Below, piece after piece: positions 51,104-61,509 of a DNA stretch of 64,000 bases (positions within the stretch are counted from its first letter, which is position 1; the number at the start of each line of letters is the position of its first letter). The stretch lies in NCBI GenBank assembly GCA_032768795.1, contig CP136491.1, positions 2,046,001 through 2,110,000 of the forward strand, given 5' to 3'. A program made the translations under genes and the position numbers. The notes under the pieces were generated by a model that was not told the origin of the DNA, searched no databases, and saw nothing but the letters and a program-made list of their open reading frames with translations. The stretch comes from Tremella fuciformis. Lineage: Eukaryota; Basidiomycota; Tremellomycetes; Tremellales; Tremellaceae.

Positions 51104-53594
51104 ATGCCCAAGAAGTACAGACGTGTGGAGAAGCCGCTGAGCTGTGAGCTAGCTATTCAGAGCATTCCAGGTTCATGAAGCACAAGCTAACTTACTCGCC
51201 AGGTGCCGAATGTCGACGACTCAAGATCAAGTGCGAGCTTCGCTTCCCATGCAGTCACTGCGTCAAGAGAGGCCTCGGATCCATATGTCCGGATGGAGAG
51301 CTCGTTAACGGGTCGAGGAGACTGTGAGTCGACACATTCGCCGCTCTGCTGAAACAACAGCAAAGTGTTGAGCAGCACTGAGGCAAGTTGCCTGCGCTTT
51401 ATCTCGAATCGAGTTGGCTGAATGGGCTCAGGAGCTACATCAACGCATAGCGGAGCTGGAGGAGGCGCTCAGATCGGTCCAGCCCGCCCACCCCGCTTTG
51501 GAGCATAGTGTTCACTCGAGGACAGAAGTGTTGCGGACACAAATCGCTAATGAGCGACGTCGGCTCCCCAGAGAACCCCACGACACGATCAGTCCACCCG
51601 GTTGGTCAACCAAGACTTCAAGTGAAGGCAATGACCTGTTCACACGCGAACCCATCGCCACTCACGACTCTTCTCCAATTGGTGCGATGGCCCCTCATGG
51701 ACACCTGATCTTGGGTCCGGTCCCGGGAAGCTACAGATACTACGGGGCCGCAAGCAGTGTGTACCTCTCGGTGTGTGGAGTAACACACGCATGGGTGTCC
51801 GCTGACGGGCTGCAGAAGAAGACCATCTCTTCAGAGCAGTCGGACGTCATCAACGGCTCTCCATTGGGAGAAAGCCTCTTGCGATTCCTTGGCCCTCCAC
51901 TGGGCTACTCTCCTGTTCATACGCTTGAGGAGGTCCTAGCCGAGCATCTACCCCCATTTCATGAAGCGCAGCGTCTAGCTGGGTTCTTCTTCGAAGTGCG
52001 ACCTTTGTTTGGCTGCCTGTCAAGCTGATGACAATGATAGATCTTTAGCTGGATGACGCCCGTCGTCCTCCCTGTGGCATGGGAGACAGAGTATCTCCCC
52101 AGTGTATATCCCATGGACGGCTCCTCGGATCGAGCCTCAGCCGCACCGCAGCTGGCCGCTATTGTGTTCCTCGTACTGGCCATCGGCGCGAAGATGGACC
52201 TCAACATGCCTCGGCAGAACATGCTGGCCACTCGCCTTCTGACAGCCGCCAAACTATGCTTGAGCCTCGACACAACGCACTGTCTCCACTTTGTACGGTG
52301 CATCGTACTCTATGGGTACTGCATCATGAACGGGGATCGCGACACGTCGCTTGGCGATACCTACTGGCCTCTCCTGCGAATGGCGATGGGAGTGGTCGAA
52401 TCGCTCGGCCTTCATCGAGACGACAGTTGCTGGGATCTTACCCCGGAGGAACGACTGGAGCGACGCGTCCTCTTCTGGGAATGCCATACGTTTGACGTCC
52501 TGCAGAGCGCCAGTCTCGGCCGCGGGCAGTGTATCGCCTATCACGCCATCGACTGCCCTACCGTCAACGTTGATGATGCCGGCTTTCACAGTCTGGCATG
52601 GGACTTCACCCTAATGTGGTCGAAGATCAACGACCTGCAGATACGAGTCCGACCCCCGGCTCATTCGGAAGCCTTGGAGATTGATCGTCAGATCACTGCA
52701 TTCGAGACAAAGTTGCCGCCGCATTTGGCTCCGCATGTCCCACCATCGCCGCTCGATCTGACCGAGCCAGTGAGGAAACGGCTCGCACTGAAGAGAAACT
52801 TGCTGTTGCTCTTCATCAACGAGGCACGAATCGCCTTGCACCGCCCTTGGTTCGTCCAGGCCTTGAGCTCACATCCGCACGAGTTGCTTGAGAGTCCGGC
52901 GAAGATTTCTTGCCTGGTTTGTCTTGAAGCATGTCGAAGTATCGTCGCCCTTGTTCGAAACATGGTGGCGCTTCACGGAGGGTTCATACATCGAAGATGG
53001 CACTTCTTCTTTCATCTCTTCTCGGCTTGTGTCTGTCTGGCGGCAGTGGGCATCCGAGCACCGGGGTCGTCTCTGGCACTGATAGCCCTGGGAGAGCTGG
53101 AGCTGGGAGTCGATCTCTTCCGAGTGACTCAGCGCGACGAGCTGGTCTGGCCCTTCACCAATTGCAGTGATGGTCGCTCATTTACAGGCCGTCGTACAGC
53201 GTCTGCGCGATCACGCGGAGCAATGCATCAAATCAGGTCGAGCGCGCGATGGTGCGGGTGACTCGGAAGATCTCGACTTGCTAGGAGCACGAAACAGGAC
53301 GACAAAGTCGACTATACACTCTGGGATAGACATCAGCGCGTGGTTCGAGATACCTGCGCCAGCGACCATCGCGACGCTAGGCCATCACGACTTTGCCTAT
53401 TCCTTGCCTGATCCTCCTTCCCAAGTGGACCCGCAACCACAGAATGACTCAATGAACGATCTTTTCGGGGACATCGACGCAATTGGGCGATCACCAGCGG
53501 TGATCGAGGACTTTGACGTGCAGGCCGTGAGTCGTGATTGCATGCTTGTACGGCTGGCTCATTTCAGCTACTGGCGAGTTTTGGCTTGGAATAA
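51104..53594 (+). CDS. Zn2Cys6 transcription factor (second), Fungal_trans domain
   Basis: A fungal-specific activator of the xylanolytic/nitrogen-assimilation type. ATG 51104 starts MPKKYRRVEKPLS. After intron 51144-51202 the zinc cluster reads CAECRRLKIKCELRFPCSHCVKRG...C, with all six cysteines. Then come a linker and a coiled coil (LAEWAQELHQRIAELEEAL, after intron 51324-51382) and the Fungal_trans (PF04082) domain: HEAQRLAGFFFE joined across 51996-52040 to IFSWMTPVVLPVAWE, AAIVFLVLAIGAKMDLN, MAMGVVESLGLHRDDS, ERRVLFWECHTFDVLQSASLGR. An intron 53145-53187 and a last one (53527-53567) give the tail DVQALLASFGLE, stop 53592-53594. It probably controls the divergent MFS/oxidase group that follows. 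Confidence 0.88.
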
Positions 53595-53932
53595 GTGCTG
53601 GGAACGGTGTTGGGCAGCAATACCGCCGCACTGCCACCTGGAAAGGCCCTCTGATCTTCGATGAGGGGTTATCCGACCTGAAATGTAAAGTTGGTCTCTA
53701 GACAAAGACAGAGGCGGCGAAGTGAGGCATTTGGCACCGTTCACCGGAACTTGATAACACCAAGACATCACTTGTTCATCTACGAGGCATTCTGATCACC
53801 GACACGACTCGACCGGACAGTCGCAAACGCGCAACTGACTCCACTACAACTGAACTTTCGAAGAAATGACTGAATTCCGACCCCGTGGCACCAACGTCCC
53901 CCTCCTCGTCCCGACTTGACGTCGAGCCGACC

Positions 53933-55933
53933 TTACACTCCCGTTCCTGGAGGCACTGCCACCGTCTTGGCGCGAGCAGTGTGCTTGTCGAGCGACTCGA
54001 CATCGTCCCCAAAGCCGACCTTGGCGTCGATGACTTCGACATTGACCGCTGTTCCGGGAACATGCTCAATCTCGGCCACGCCTTCGGTGTATTCCATCGG
54101 AGACTCGTTTTGAGGGCTGCGTCATCAGTGTCTGTGCAGCCGGCCGAATAACGGGACCCACTTGATGACCTTGATGTGGTAAATCCTCAGAGATACGATG
54201 AGGATGGCACAAAACACCCATAAACCCAAGCAGACCTTGTAGCCCGCGTGATAGTGTGGCGCCTGGCTAGTGGGGAAGATGAGAACGTTTGACCAGGCAT
54301 CTAGCCTTCAGTACCCGTCTTTGTGAGGCTACTGAACTTACTGATGGCGTAGTACAGAGAGATACATATACCAATGATGAGGGCACGCTGCTCTGCATCT
54401 CGGGGCACCATATCGCTAAGCCATGCCCAAAGGCACGGTCCACTGGCTGTGCAGATGTACATGCTGAAGACTGTCATGAGCGTTGTTCTCCGGAGAACCG
54501 AGGGTCGACTCACAGCACCAGTATTTGGCGTTGGTCGAAATGCCATTCCAGATCGTCAACATGATGCAAGTCGGGATGCCCAGTATGCATTGGACCATGA
54601 GCATGGGCCATCGCGTTCTCAGCACGTCCGATAGCGTCGAAAAGAACCACACAGAGCCCACTAGCGCGTCAGTCGGGCACTGGACAGTCCAACAATTTGA
54701 CCCCTCACTCTGTAGAGCATATCCACCGATAGGGACAGCGTTCAAGCCGTTGACGCTCCAGACTTTGGAGCCGTCGGCGTTCGTGAGCGACTTGAGCCAC
54801 AGGTTGAAGTCTAGCCATGATCAGCTACAGTCGTCATGGGCATCGGGGGCACGGACATCCACTGCCCGATGGGGCGATGAGCATTCCCGTGTAGATGCAG
54901 ACCATATGCCAGGTGATGGGGTTCAACACGGCCCGTTTTGCGGTGACGAGGTTGACAGGGTTCGGCGACAGTCGTTTGCAGCGTTCCAGACGTTCAAGAG
55001 CGATCTCCTTGTCCCGTTTCGTGAGCCAGAAAGCCCAACGATTGGGGCGGTCCGGCCAGTCCGGAAAACAGAAGAGACCGAAGAGGGCGACGCTGACAGT
55101 CATAGCACCTATCAATGAGCTCGCAGCCATACGTGAAAGTGCCACAAAACACACCGTCGATGATGAAAGTCCAGCGCCACCCCGGGATGCCGTATCGTCC
55201 GTTGAGGTTCGAGTTGAAAGCTGTCTGCAGAGAGCCTGCAAACATGCCGCCAATGGCTTGACAGCTGTGATAAAATCCAATACGCTTGCCCATCTCCCAT
55301 GGGGTCATCCAGCTCACTTTTGTCTCAGCATGGAAACTAAAGAAGGAGGATCTACCCCCAGACAACCGGAGAAAACTCACTCAACATGGTGACCACTCCC
55401 GGGTAGACGGAACTCTCGAGGAGACCCAAGAAAGCCCGGAGGACATAGATCTGCTTGTAATTCTTGGCAGCCGCGATGCCGAAAGTGATGAGTCCCCAGC
55501 AGAATTCGGTTGCTGGCAACCACCACGAGGGACGGAACTTGATGAGCAGAATTTGGGAGGGGATGAGCATGACGCAGTCTGGAGCGATGAGCAAGTCATC
55601 TTTGTCGAGTCCATCGACCTACATCCAACGTTGAACCAAGTTGTGAAATAATTAAGCTGGTCGCCGTTGAGAGAAAGATCCTCTGACATGCCCGAGACGT
55701 AGGCATTGGAGATGGCCGTCTGGTCGATATACTTGATGATTTGTCTGGACAGGGATGAGCACATGCTCGTCGAAGATGTTGAGAGAAGGGAAAACTCACG
55801 AAATGCATCCATAGAACAGCAGGAAGATGTCAAGACGAAGCAAGAGCATGCGCTCCTCTTTGGACTTGTGGTGGCTCTCCGGAGAGACCGTGTTCAGGCC
55901 ATCTCGCTTGCGGAATCGAAGTTTGTCGAACAT
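53933..55933 (-). CDS. MFS organic-anion permease (Dal5/Tna1-like ACS family)
   Basis: A major-facilitator permease of the fungal anion:cation symporter family (allantoate, nicotinate, pantothenate type). ATG 55933 starts MFDKLRFRKRDGLNTV. The first TM (LLLRLDIFLLFYGCIS) leads over an intron into QIIKYIDQTAISNAYVSGMSEDL, the family's TM1-2 block. Then ILLIKFRPSWWLPATEFCWGL, YVLRAFLGLLESSVYPGVV (the R-x-x-L-G-x-x-E block), WEMGKRIGFYHSC, a WRW-TFIIDG motif, and a second half with AVLNPITWHMVCIYTGM. The C-terminal tail has VEVIDAKVGFGDDVESLDKHTARAKTV, stop 53933-53935. Several introns are required. The probable promoter is ATATATAAG near 56008. It is divergent from the amino-acid oxidase gene. 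Confidence 0.88.
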
Positions 55934-56418
55934 GTCGTTGAGCTTGAACGTCAATGCGCCAATTACAGAGGTCTGGCTGAGGCTTGACGGTGACGAGAAC
56001 GCTTGGAATATATAAGAGGGGGAGAAGACATATCAGCAGTGACAAGAAGCCGTATCGCGCTTGGCCAAATGCCAAGGATTCCGTCCGCACGGAAAATTCG
56101 CCCCACTGACGATAACTAGCGTGTCGGGGCGTGACGCCTCAGCAACGGTTAAAAGGTGCGTGCAAAGCTTGAACCTTGGGTCCATAAAGGCCGCCCCATC
56201 GGACAGCTTCTCGACAGCACGCCTGCATGGGCCGACAAGACCTTATCAGCATGCTTCCCGGAAAGGCGGAAATTCTGACCCGGCCGACCTGAGCTAATTC
56301 AACAGGGGGCCGGAGTCTGCCGATGCGAGCCTTCATGAGGCATGTACTTAAACCTGGTCACGCTCCGTAACTACGGGCTGCATAGACATTGTACACCGCA
56401 GCAGATAGCGTACCGACC
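55934..56418. promoter_or_regulatory. divergent promoter region, permease and oxidase
   Basis: A 485-bp divergent region. A TATA-type GGAATATATAAGAG near 56005-56017 lies 75 bp from the permease ATG. No ORF of note. Confidence 0.55.
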
Positions 56419-58237
56419 ATGTCGACGTTTCCAGAGCCGTGGAATTCGTGTGTCTCGTACTGGCAGGCCAGCAACAGGGGCCGGACCTCGCTGTGGGGCC
56501 ATAATAAGTATGCGACACTTCCCAAAGAGGCGGATATCGTAGTCGTTGGTGCTGGGACTATGGGGAGCTCGCTGTCGTACTTCTTGACTCGCGAGGGTGC
56601 CTATGGTGCAGGCAAGAAGGTCGTCTGCGTGGAGGCCAAGGAATGCGGCAGTGGCGCCAGTGGGAGGAACGGTGGACAGTGCGTCGTTCGCTGCCGGCCG
56701 TTGAGCGGCCGAGCTGATTTGATAGCGTCGGACCGAAGACGTACTTCAAGTGGGACCTACTCATGCAGCCATATCCCATGGGCATCGGATGTACCGAGGA
56801 GGAAGCGACCATGGTTATGCAGAACGAGCGGGACAACCTTGACCTGGTCGACGAGCTCGTCAAGAAGCACAACTTGAACGTGGATTTCTGGCGCGGCGAG
56901 CTTTGCGAGAGTCAGTAGACGTGAGACAGTGATGACATGGTGCTCATACTTGTAGCACATCACTCTAAGGAGCAGACAGAGTGGAGCAAGGAACGCAACA
57001 AGGCGTGGCAGGCATCAAGAGAGCGCCTAGGTCTCCAGCCGAACCCGGAGACCAAGTTCATCGACGATCCAGAGGAAGCTCAACGAGTTTCTCGTATCAA
57101 GGGTGTCACTTCGGTCCACATCCGTCCAGGAGGGAGCATTCATTCGTGAGTTGCCCATCAACTCCAAAGCTGACATAACAACGAAGGCTTATGCTGACTG
57201 CCAGTCACAAGATCTGCACCGAGCTCATGCGGCTGGCCATCGAGTCCGAACACAGCGACTTTGCCTTCTACACCTACGCCCCGGTCAATGGATTCCCCGC
57301 ACGCCAGTCTGATGGTACATGGATAGTCGAGACTGCCAGGGGAACCATCCGAGCCAAGCGGGTTATCTTGTGCACCAACGCATACACGAAGAACTTCTTC
57401 CCGGAAGGCGAGCTCTTGCATGATTTCATACAGCCCCTCCGAGGCCAGTGTTCAGTCATAACCCCGACACGCGCTGCATCGGGCGTCAACGCCTTGCAGT
57501 ACACGTACAACATGAAGGACGAGACGTACATGGTGCAGACTGCCGCTGGGGGCATCATTCTCGGAGGTGGCGCACCCAAATTGCTCAGAGACGGTTCAAT
57601 CACGTTAGACGTCATGTACGGAGCGATGGACGACAGTGAGGTACATCCGGCGGTTACCGAGTGTAGGTCGTCCCCTCTGTGGCTCGGGCAGAGCTGACGG
57701 GGCCGAAGATTATGCAAACTTCCTGAAGGAAAACTACATTGGTTGGGGCGAGGAAGCCCACGGTGAAGGTTTGGCCCATACCTGGTCCGGCATCCTCAGT
57801 TCTGTCAAAGACTGGCTGCCGCTCATCGGCGAGGTTCCGGGTAAGGCAGGCGTGTCTATGTGTGCTGGCGTGAGTGTTATGTTACATGCGCCATACGTCG
57901 CTCACAAGCGCCCCAGTTCGCCGGCCATGGCATGTCTCGCATTTTCGCGTGCGCTCGCGGATACGCCGACACTCTGAAGACCGGCAAATGGGACGAGACT
58001 CTCCTTCCAAAGCTCTTCGAGCTCACGCAAGAGCGTTTGGAAAAGACTGCCAAGGCCCAAGCCGACTTTGAGGCGAAAAACGGCAAGAACGTACAGGCTG
58101 TGCACGGCAAGCTGGTCAACGCAGACAAAGCCGTGAAGCAGGTGGACGAGGCGGCGAAGATCATGAAGGCGTCCGATGGGGATATGGGAATGGACAAAAT
58201 CCGAGGTATGATAAGCTCCATTGGGGTGAAAGCTTGA
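56419..58237 (+). CDS. FAD-dependent amino-acid oxidase (DAO family)
   Basis: A flavin oxidase of the D-amino-acid-oxidase/sarcosine-oxidase superfamily, deaminating an amine substrate to ammonia and peroxide. ATG 56419 starts MSTFPEPWNSCVSYWQASNRG, followed by the FAD-binding ADIVVVGAGTMGSSLSYFL (GxGxxG) and GSGASGRNGG, joined over the intron 56679-56725 to HVGPKTYFKWDLL. Five introns in all are inferred. FAD-contact blocks later are RVILCTNAYTK, GIILGGG, TWSGILSSVKDWLPLIGEVPG and the CAGFAGHGMSRIF join. The Lys/Ala-rich C-terminal extension VNADKAVKQVDEAAKIM is unusual and ends SIGVKA, with no SKL-type peroxisomal signal. It sits with two permeases and a regulator. Confidence 0.88.
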
Positions 58238-58781
58238 GCAATTTCTTTCTGTACCTTCGCAGGGGCTCGGGGCCCGGAGCCCGCATTTAAATTTCTGAAG
58301 ATGCATCGCAGCCAACTCTCAGCTTCGGCACGCATTAGGCATCAGGCGGGTCACTTGCATCGCTGTGAGCCCGGCAAGCAAGCAATCAACTTCAGCATTA
58401 GTCCTCCTATCATTTGCAATCCCCAGTGTCGCCTTGTGCGACCCGTTGGACTTACAGGGGGTCTGTTTCCCTACTTTCTCACTTTCAGCGAAGAAGTGTT
58501 TTCCCCCAATACCTCGGGTTCTACGGCACTGTCAGTATGAGGACGTAGGCATAAACCTTGGGAAGCCTCCCGTAGGATTGTGGAAGACTTTCATGCATAC
58601 AATCGTGCATGAGCGAGACTTGCTCTTGCAGTGTGGGCGACCTCAGACGTCAAAGCAGACGTCAAAGCAGACGTCAAAACAGACGTCAAAACAGCGGTTC
58701 AATTTGCGTACCTATCAACGAGCGATTCTTGGGGCCTTCATTGGCATTGTCGGTGTAGCCGCGTCCTAGAGACTGGGCCAA
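58238..58781. other. convergent gap with 12-bp tandem repeat
   Basis: No gene. Positions 58645-58692 hold four head-to-tail copies of AGACGTCAAA(G/A)C. Each contains GACGTC, read as TGACGTC on the other strand, an ATF/CREB-like half site at 12-bp spacing. Forward translation only gives a TSKQ repeat. Confidence 0.6.
58645..58692. repeat. four-copy 12-bp GACGTC repeat
   Basis: Units AGACGTCAAAGC twice, then AGACGTCAAAAC twice. It lies in the convergent intergenic region between the oxidase and permease genes, so a role as a promoter is not obvious. Confidence 0.85.
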
Positions 58782-60844
58782 TCATGAGTTCCAAATATAC
58801 TTGATCCAGCCCAGAACATCGTTTCGTCTGGGCACCTTTTGATCGTCTGTGACTTCTTCCCGAACACTTGCTTTGGTGCGCGTGCCGCTCTGCAAATCGA
58901 TAGCTTCCAGAGGTATCTGCCACGAATTGTATTTGACCAAGGAGAAGAAGAGGTACACCAGGATGACGACGGGGAAAGCCACCGGACTTCAGATGACGTT
59001 TCACCCGAGACACTTGTCACGTACCATAGTTCGTGATGAACGATTTGTACTGAAATGTGATAATGAAAGACGTGAAACCCTTGGTGAGGCTAATCAGGGC
59101 TGTTCCCCCTAATCCCCAATAGCCAAGATACGGGTTGAAGGGATTGTGGTAGGGCAGATCCCTGACATCGATCCCTTGCAGTTTGCAAGCCTTGCGGAAG
59201 CGTAGATTAGTGTACTGGATCTGCATCCAGACGATGGTGGAGAAGAGAGTGACTGTCGAGACAAAGTATTGGAAGATCGTGTAAGCCGATGTCTTGATCG
59301 AGGTGAATGCCAATGTGGCGAAACACATCGAGCACAGGACAGCCACGTATGGGGTCCCAAAGCGATTGGTTCGTGCAAAGATTTTTGGGAAGTTGCCTTC
59401 CTGAACGGTCAACTGGTGTCCGCTCCATGAGGTGAAGGGCTCTCACGCTAGCCAATGTGAACGCAGTTCGAGAATTGGTGTAAACATCCGAGCTCGCGGC
59501 TGAGAGGACGAAGATGAGTGCCGCGGCATTCACAACGTGTGCGAGTCCCTTGATTCCGGCAATGTTGATCGCCACCACGAACGGAGAAGCATTGGCGTTA
59601 CTAGCCGATTTGTTCGCGGCGAGCAACAGCTTCCAGTTCGCGGGCACCACCAGACCTGATCCGTCGGTACGAATAGCCAGCACGTCGGAGGGCTCACCTA
59701 TACAGAAGATCGAGCCACAGTAGAGGAACAGGATGCGATAGAAGCTAGCACCTCAGCACGGGGCCGAGCTGTATCAGTAGCTCACCATGCGCGGATTGCC
59801 CTTGAGATGGTACGACTGGGGTTTCGCATCTCTCCGACCGCCACGCCGACCATCTCTGACCCGGTGTAAGAGTAGACAGCCGTCGTCACGCCGTTCCAGA
59901 ACCCTATGAACCTTCCTAGAGCTCCCGGAACAAGATACGCAACAAAGGGCAGCTCTTTCCAGGTCTGCCATTCAGGTCATGTATAATAGGAAACGGAATC
60001 AAGACTGACTCTGAAACCCATGTAGTCGTGATTTGGCCCGCCACCTGCATCAAGGACAAGAGCAATGATCATGAGCCCGGTCAGCGTCAGGACTTTGATC
60101 GTCGAGCACCAAAACTGGGGATCAGTCGCTATAGGATGGCGATGAGGGAGCATCTCACCTCGAACTCTCCGAACACTCGTACTGGCATGAGCTGCAGCAG
60201 ACCCGTCAAGACGATGAAGATTGCGATCCAGACCCCATTGTTAACTTTGTGGGAAGGGATCCAGTAATTGAGTACGACAGCGCCGGCAGAGAACTGAGTA
60301 GGGGTCTGAAGCAAGTACTGGTCAAGTCAGCTGGAGTGAGATGGACGTCGATGGGAAGCCACGACTCGCCTTGAGATAGTACGAGATACCGGTGGCAGCT
60401 CCAAAGCTCGGACCGACGAACCTTGTGGCGTGACCGACAAAGCCCCTCTGGTGAGGGAGGAACGCTGACATCTCTCCCATCGACTGATTCAAGTGAGCTC
60501 AGCGACTGCATAGATATCAGTGCTGTACTCACCGATAGGGTTGCAAAGCAAAGCGAGCCGACAAATGCATACCCTATGAACAAGCTGACAGGCCCAGAAT
60601 GGGCGAGCCCCGCGCCTGATCCGATGATTAGGCCAGTACCGATAGCCCCGCCAAGAGCAAGCATAGACGCCTGGCGAGAGCCAAGGGATCGACTGAGCTT
60701 CTCATTGTTCTCGGTCGAAGGCTCTTGGGCGACACTTTGGTGCACAGTGGCTTCCGTCTTGTCATCGAACCCCTTTGCCTCGACATCTTGGTGAATGCCG
60801 CTTGCCGGTGTAATGCTGTCTTCGAGATATGGGCGGGATGTCAT
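58782..60844 (-). CDS. amino-acid permease (yeast AAT family)
   Basis: A 12-TM plasma-membrane amino-acid permease of the GAP1/DIP5-like AAT family. ATG 60844 starts MTSRPYLEDSITP, a hydrophilic N-terminus ending LSRSLGSRQASMLALGGAIGTGLIIGSGAGLAHSGPVSLFIGYAFVG, the signature first TM region. Then GEMSAFLPHQRGFVGHATRFVGPSFG, NYWIPSHKVNNGVWIAIFIV, FCSTIKVLTLTGLMIIALVLDAGGGP, FWNGVTTAVYSYTGSEMVGVAVGEMRNP, and RANRFGTPYVAVLCSM. The C-terminal tail ends VLGWIKYIWNS (stop 58782-58784). Several short introns are required. It converges with the FAD oxidase gene, and the two fit uptake followed by deamination of the same amino acids, though substrate is not shown. Confidence 0.9.
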
Positions 60845-61002
60845 CCTGGAAAGGGTCAGACTCTGTGCTTGACGTGAGATCGTGGCAGCCTCATATACAT
60901 TTCCATGGCACAGCTCTCTCGTAGTTAGCCCTGCGACAACCCCTTCTCCGATGCCGCGGGATCGCTCTCCGACAATCTGAACCCTTTGCGGTAGGTATCA
61001 TC
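60845..61002. promoter_or_regulatory. permease promoter, truncated by copia element
   Basis: Only 158 bp separate the permease ATG from the LTR, so the element inserted into, or now supplies part of, the permease upstream region. The bases 60998-61002 (TCATC) are the expected left target duplication; the right copy is outside the window. Confidence 0.55.
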
Positions 61003-61166
61003 TGTTGAACAATAGGCCCCGAGGACCCCGAGGACGCCTCATAGGGTCAGAATTGCCTCTTGCGGCCAAATGAGTAACCTTATGTAGATGGCTTGAGCAG
61101 AGCGACAGCTCATAAGTAGAGAACTGCAGAGATGGACGAATGCATAGCTCTCATCATTGTGTAACA
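61003..61166 (+). repeat. copia 5' LTR
   Basis: 164 bp, beginning TGTTGAACAATAGG and ending TTGTGTAACA (TGTT/AACA ends). The left end is inferred from the terminal inverted repeat, because the 3' LTR is not in the window to confirm it; the right end is fixed by the primer-binding site. Confidence 0.75.
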
Positions 61167-61185
61167 GATTAAAAGTCCCAAGTCT
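61167..61185 (+). other. primer-binding site, tRNA-Lys(UUU) half type
   Basis: GATTAAAAGTCCCAAGTCT. Its complement AGACTTGGGACTTTTAATC reads as a 5' anticodon stem TGGGA, the loop CTTTTAA with anticodon TTT, and the start of the 3' stem, as in a tRNA-Lys cut in the anticodon arm. The same site occurs at 22367-22385. Confidence 0.7.
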
Positions 61186-61509
61186 CAGCCCGAGACTACA
61201 GAGAGCATACGGGCTGTCTATCGAGCCGTCGCCGCCGCCGCAGACGCTCTAGACACCGCCACAAACCGAGCCGTCGCCGTCTACCGTCGCGGACGCTCGA
61301 GAGCAGTTCCTAGCCGTCAGAGAAGGCTAGAGGAAGAACGAGAACACCTCGTAAGCACACAGGGAGAGCGTCGGGCCTAGTAACAGGCGCTCTATCGCGA
61401 AAGTCGTCCCCAGCGAGGTATCGTTCCGCTGACGCACACCGTGCCGTCATATCTATCAAAATCAGCACCCCCGCGTGCGCACAGACCACCTTTACCTACC
61501 ATTATCGCG

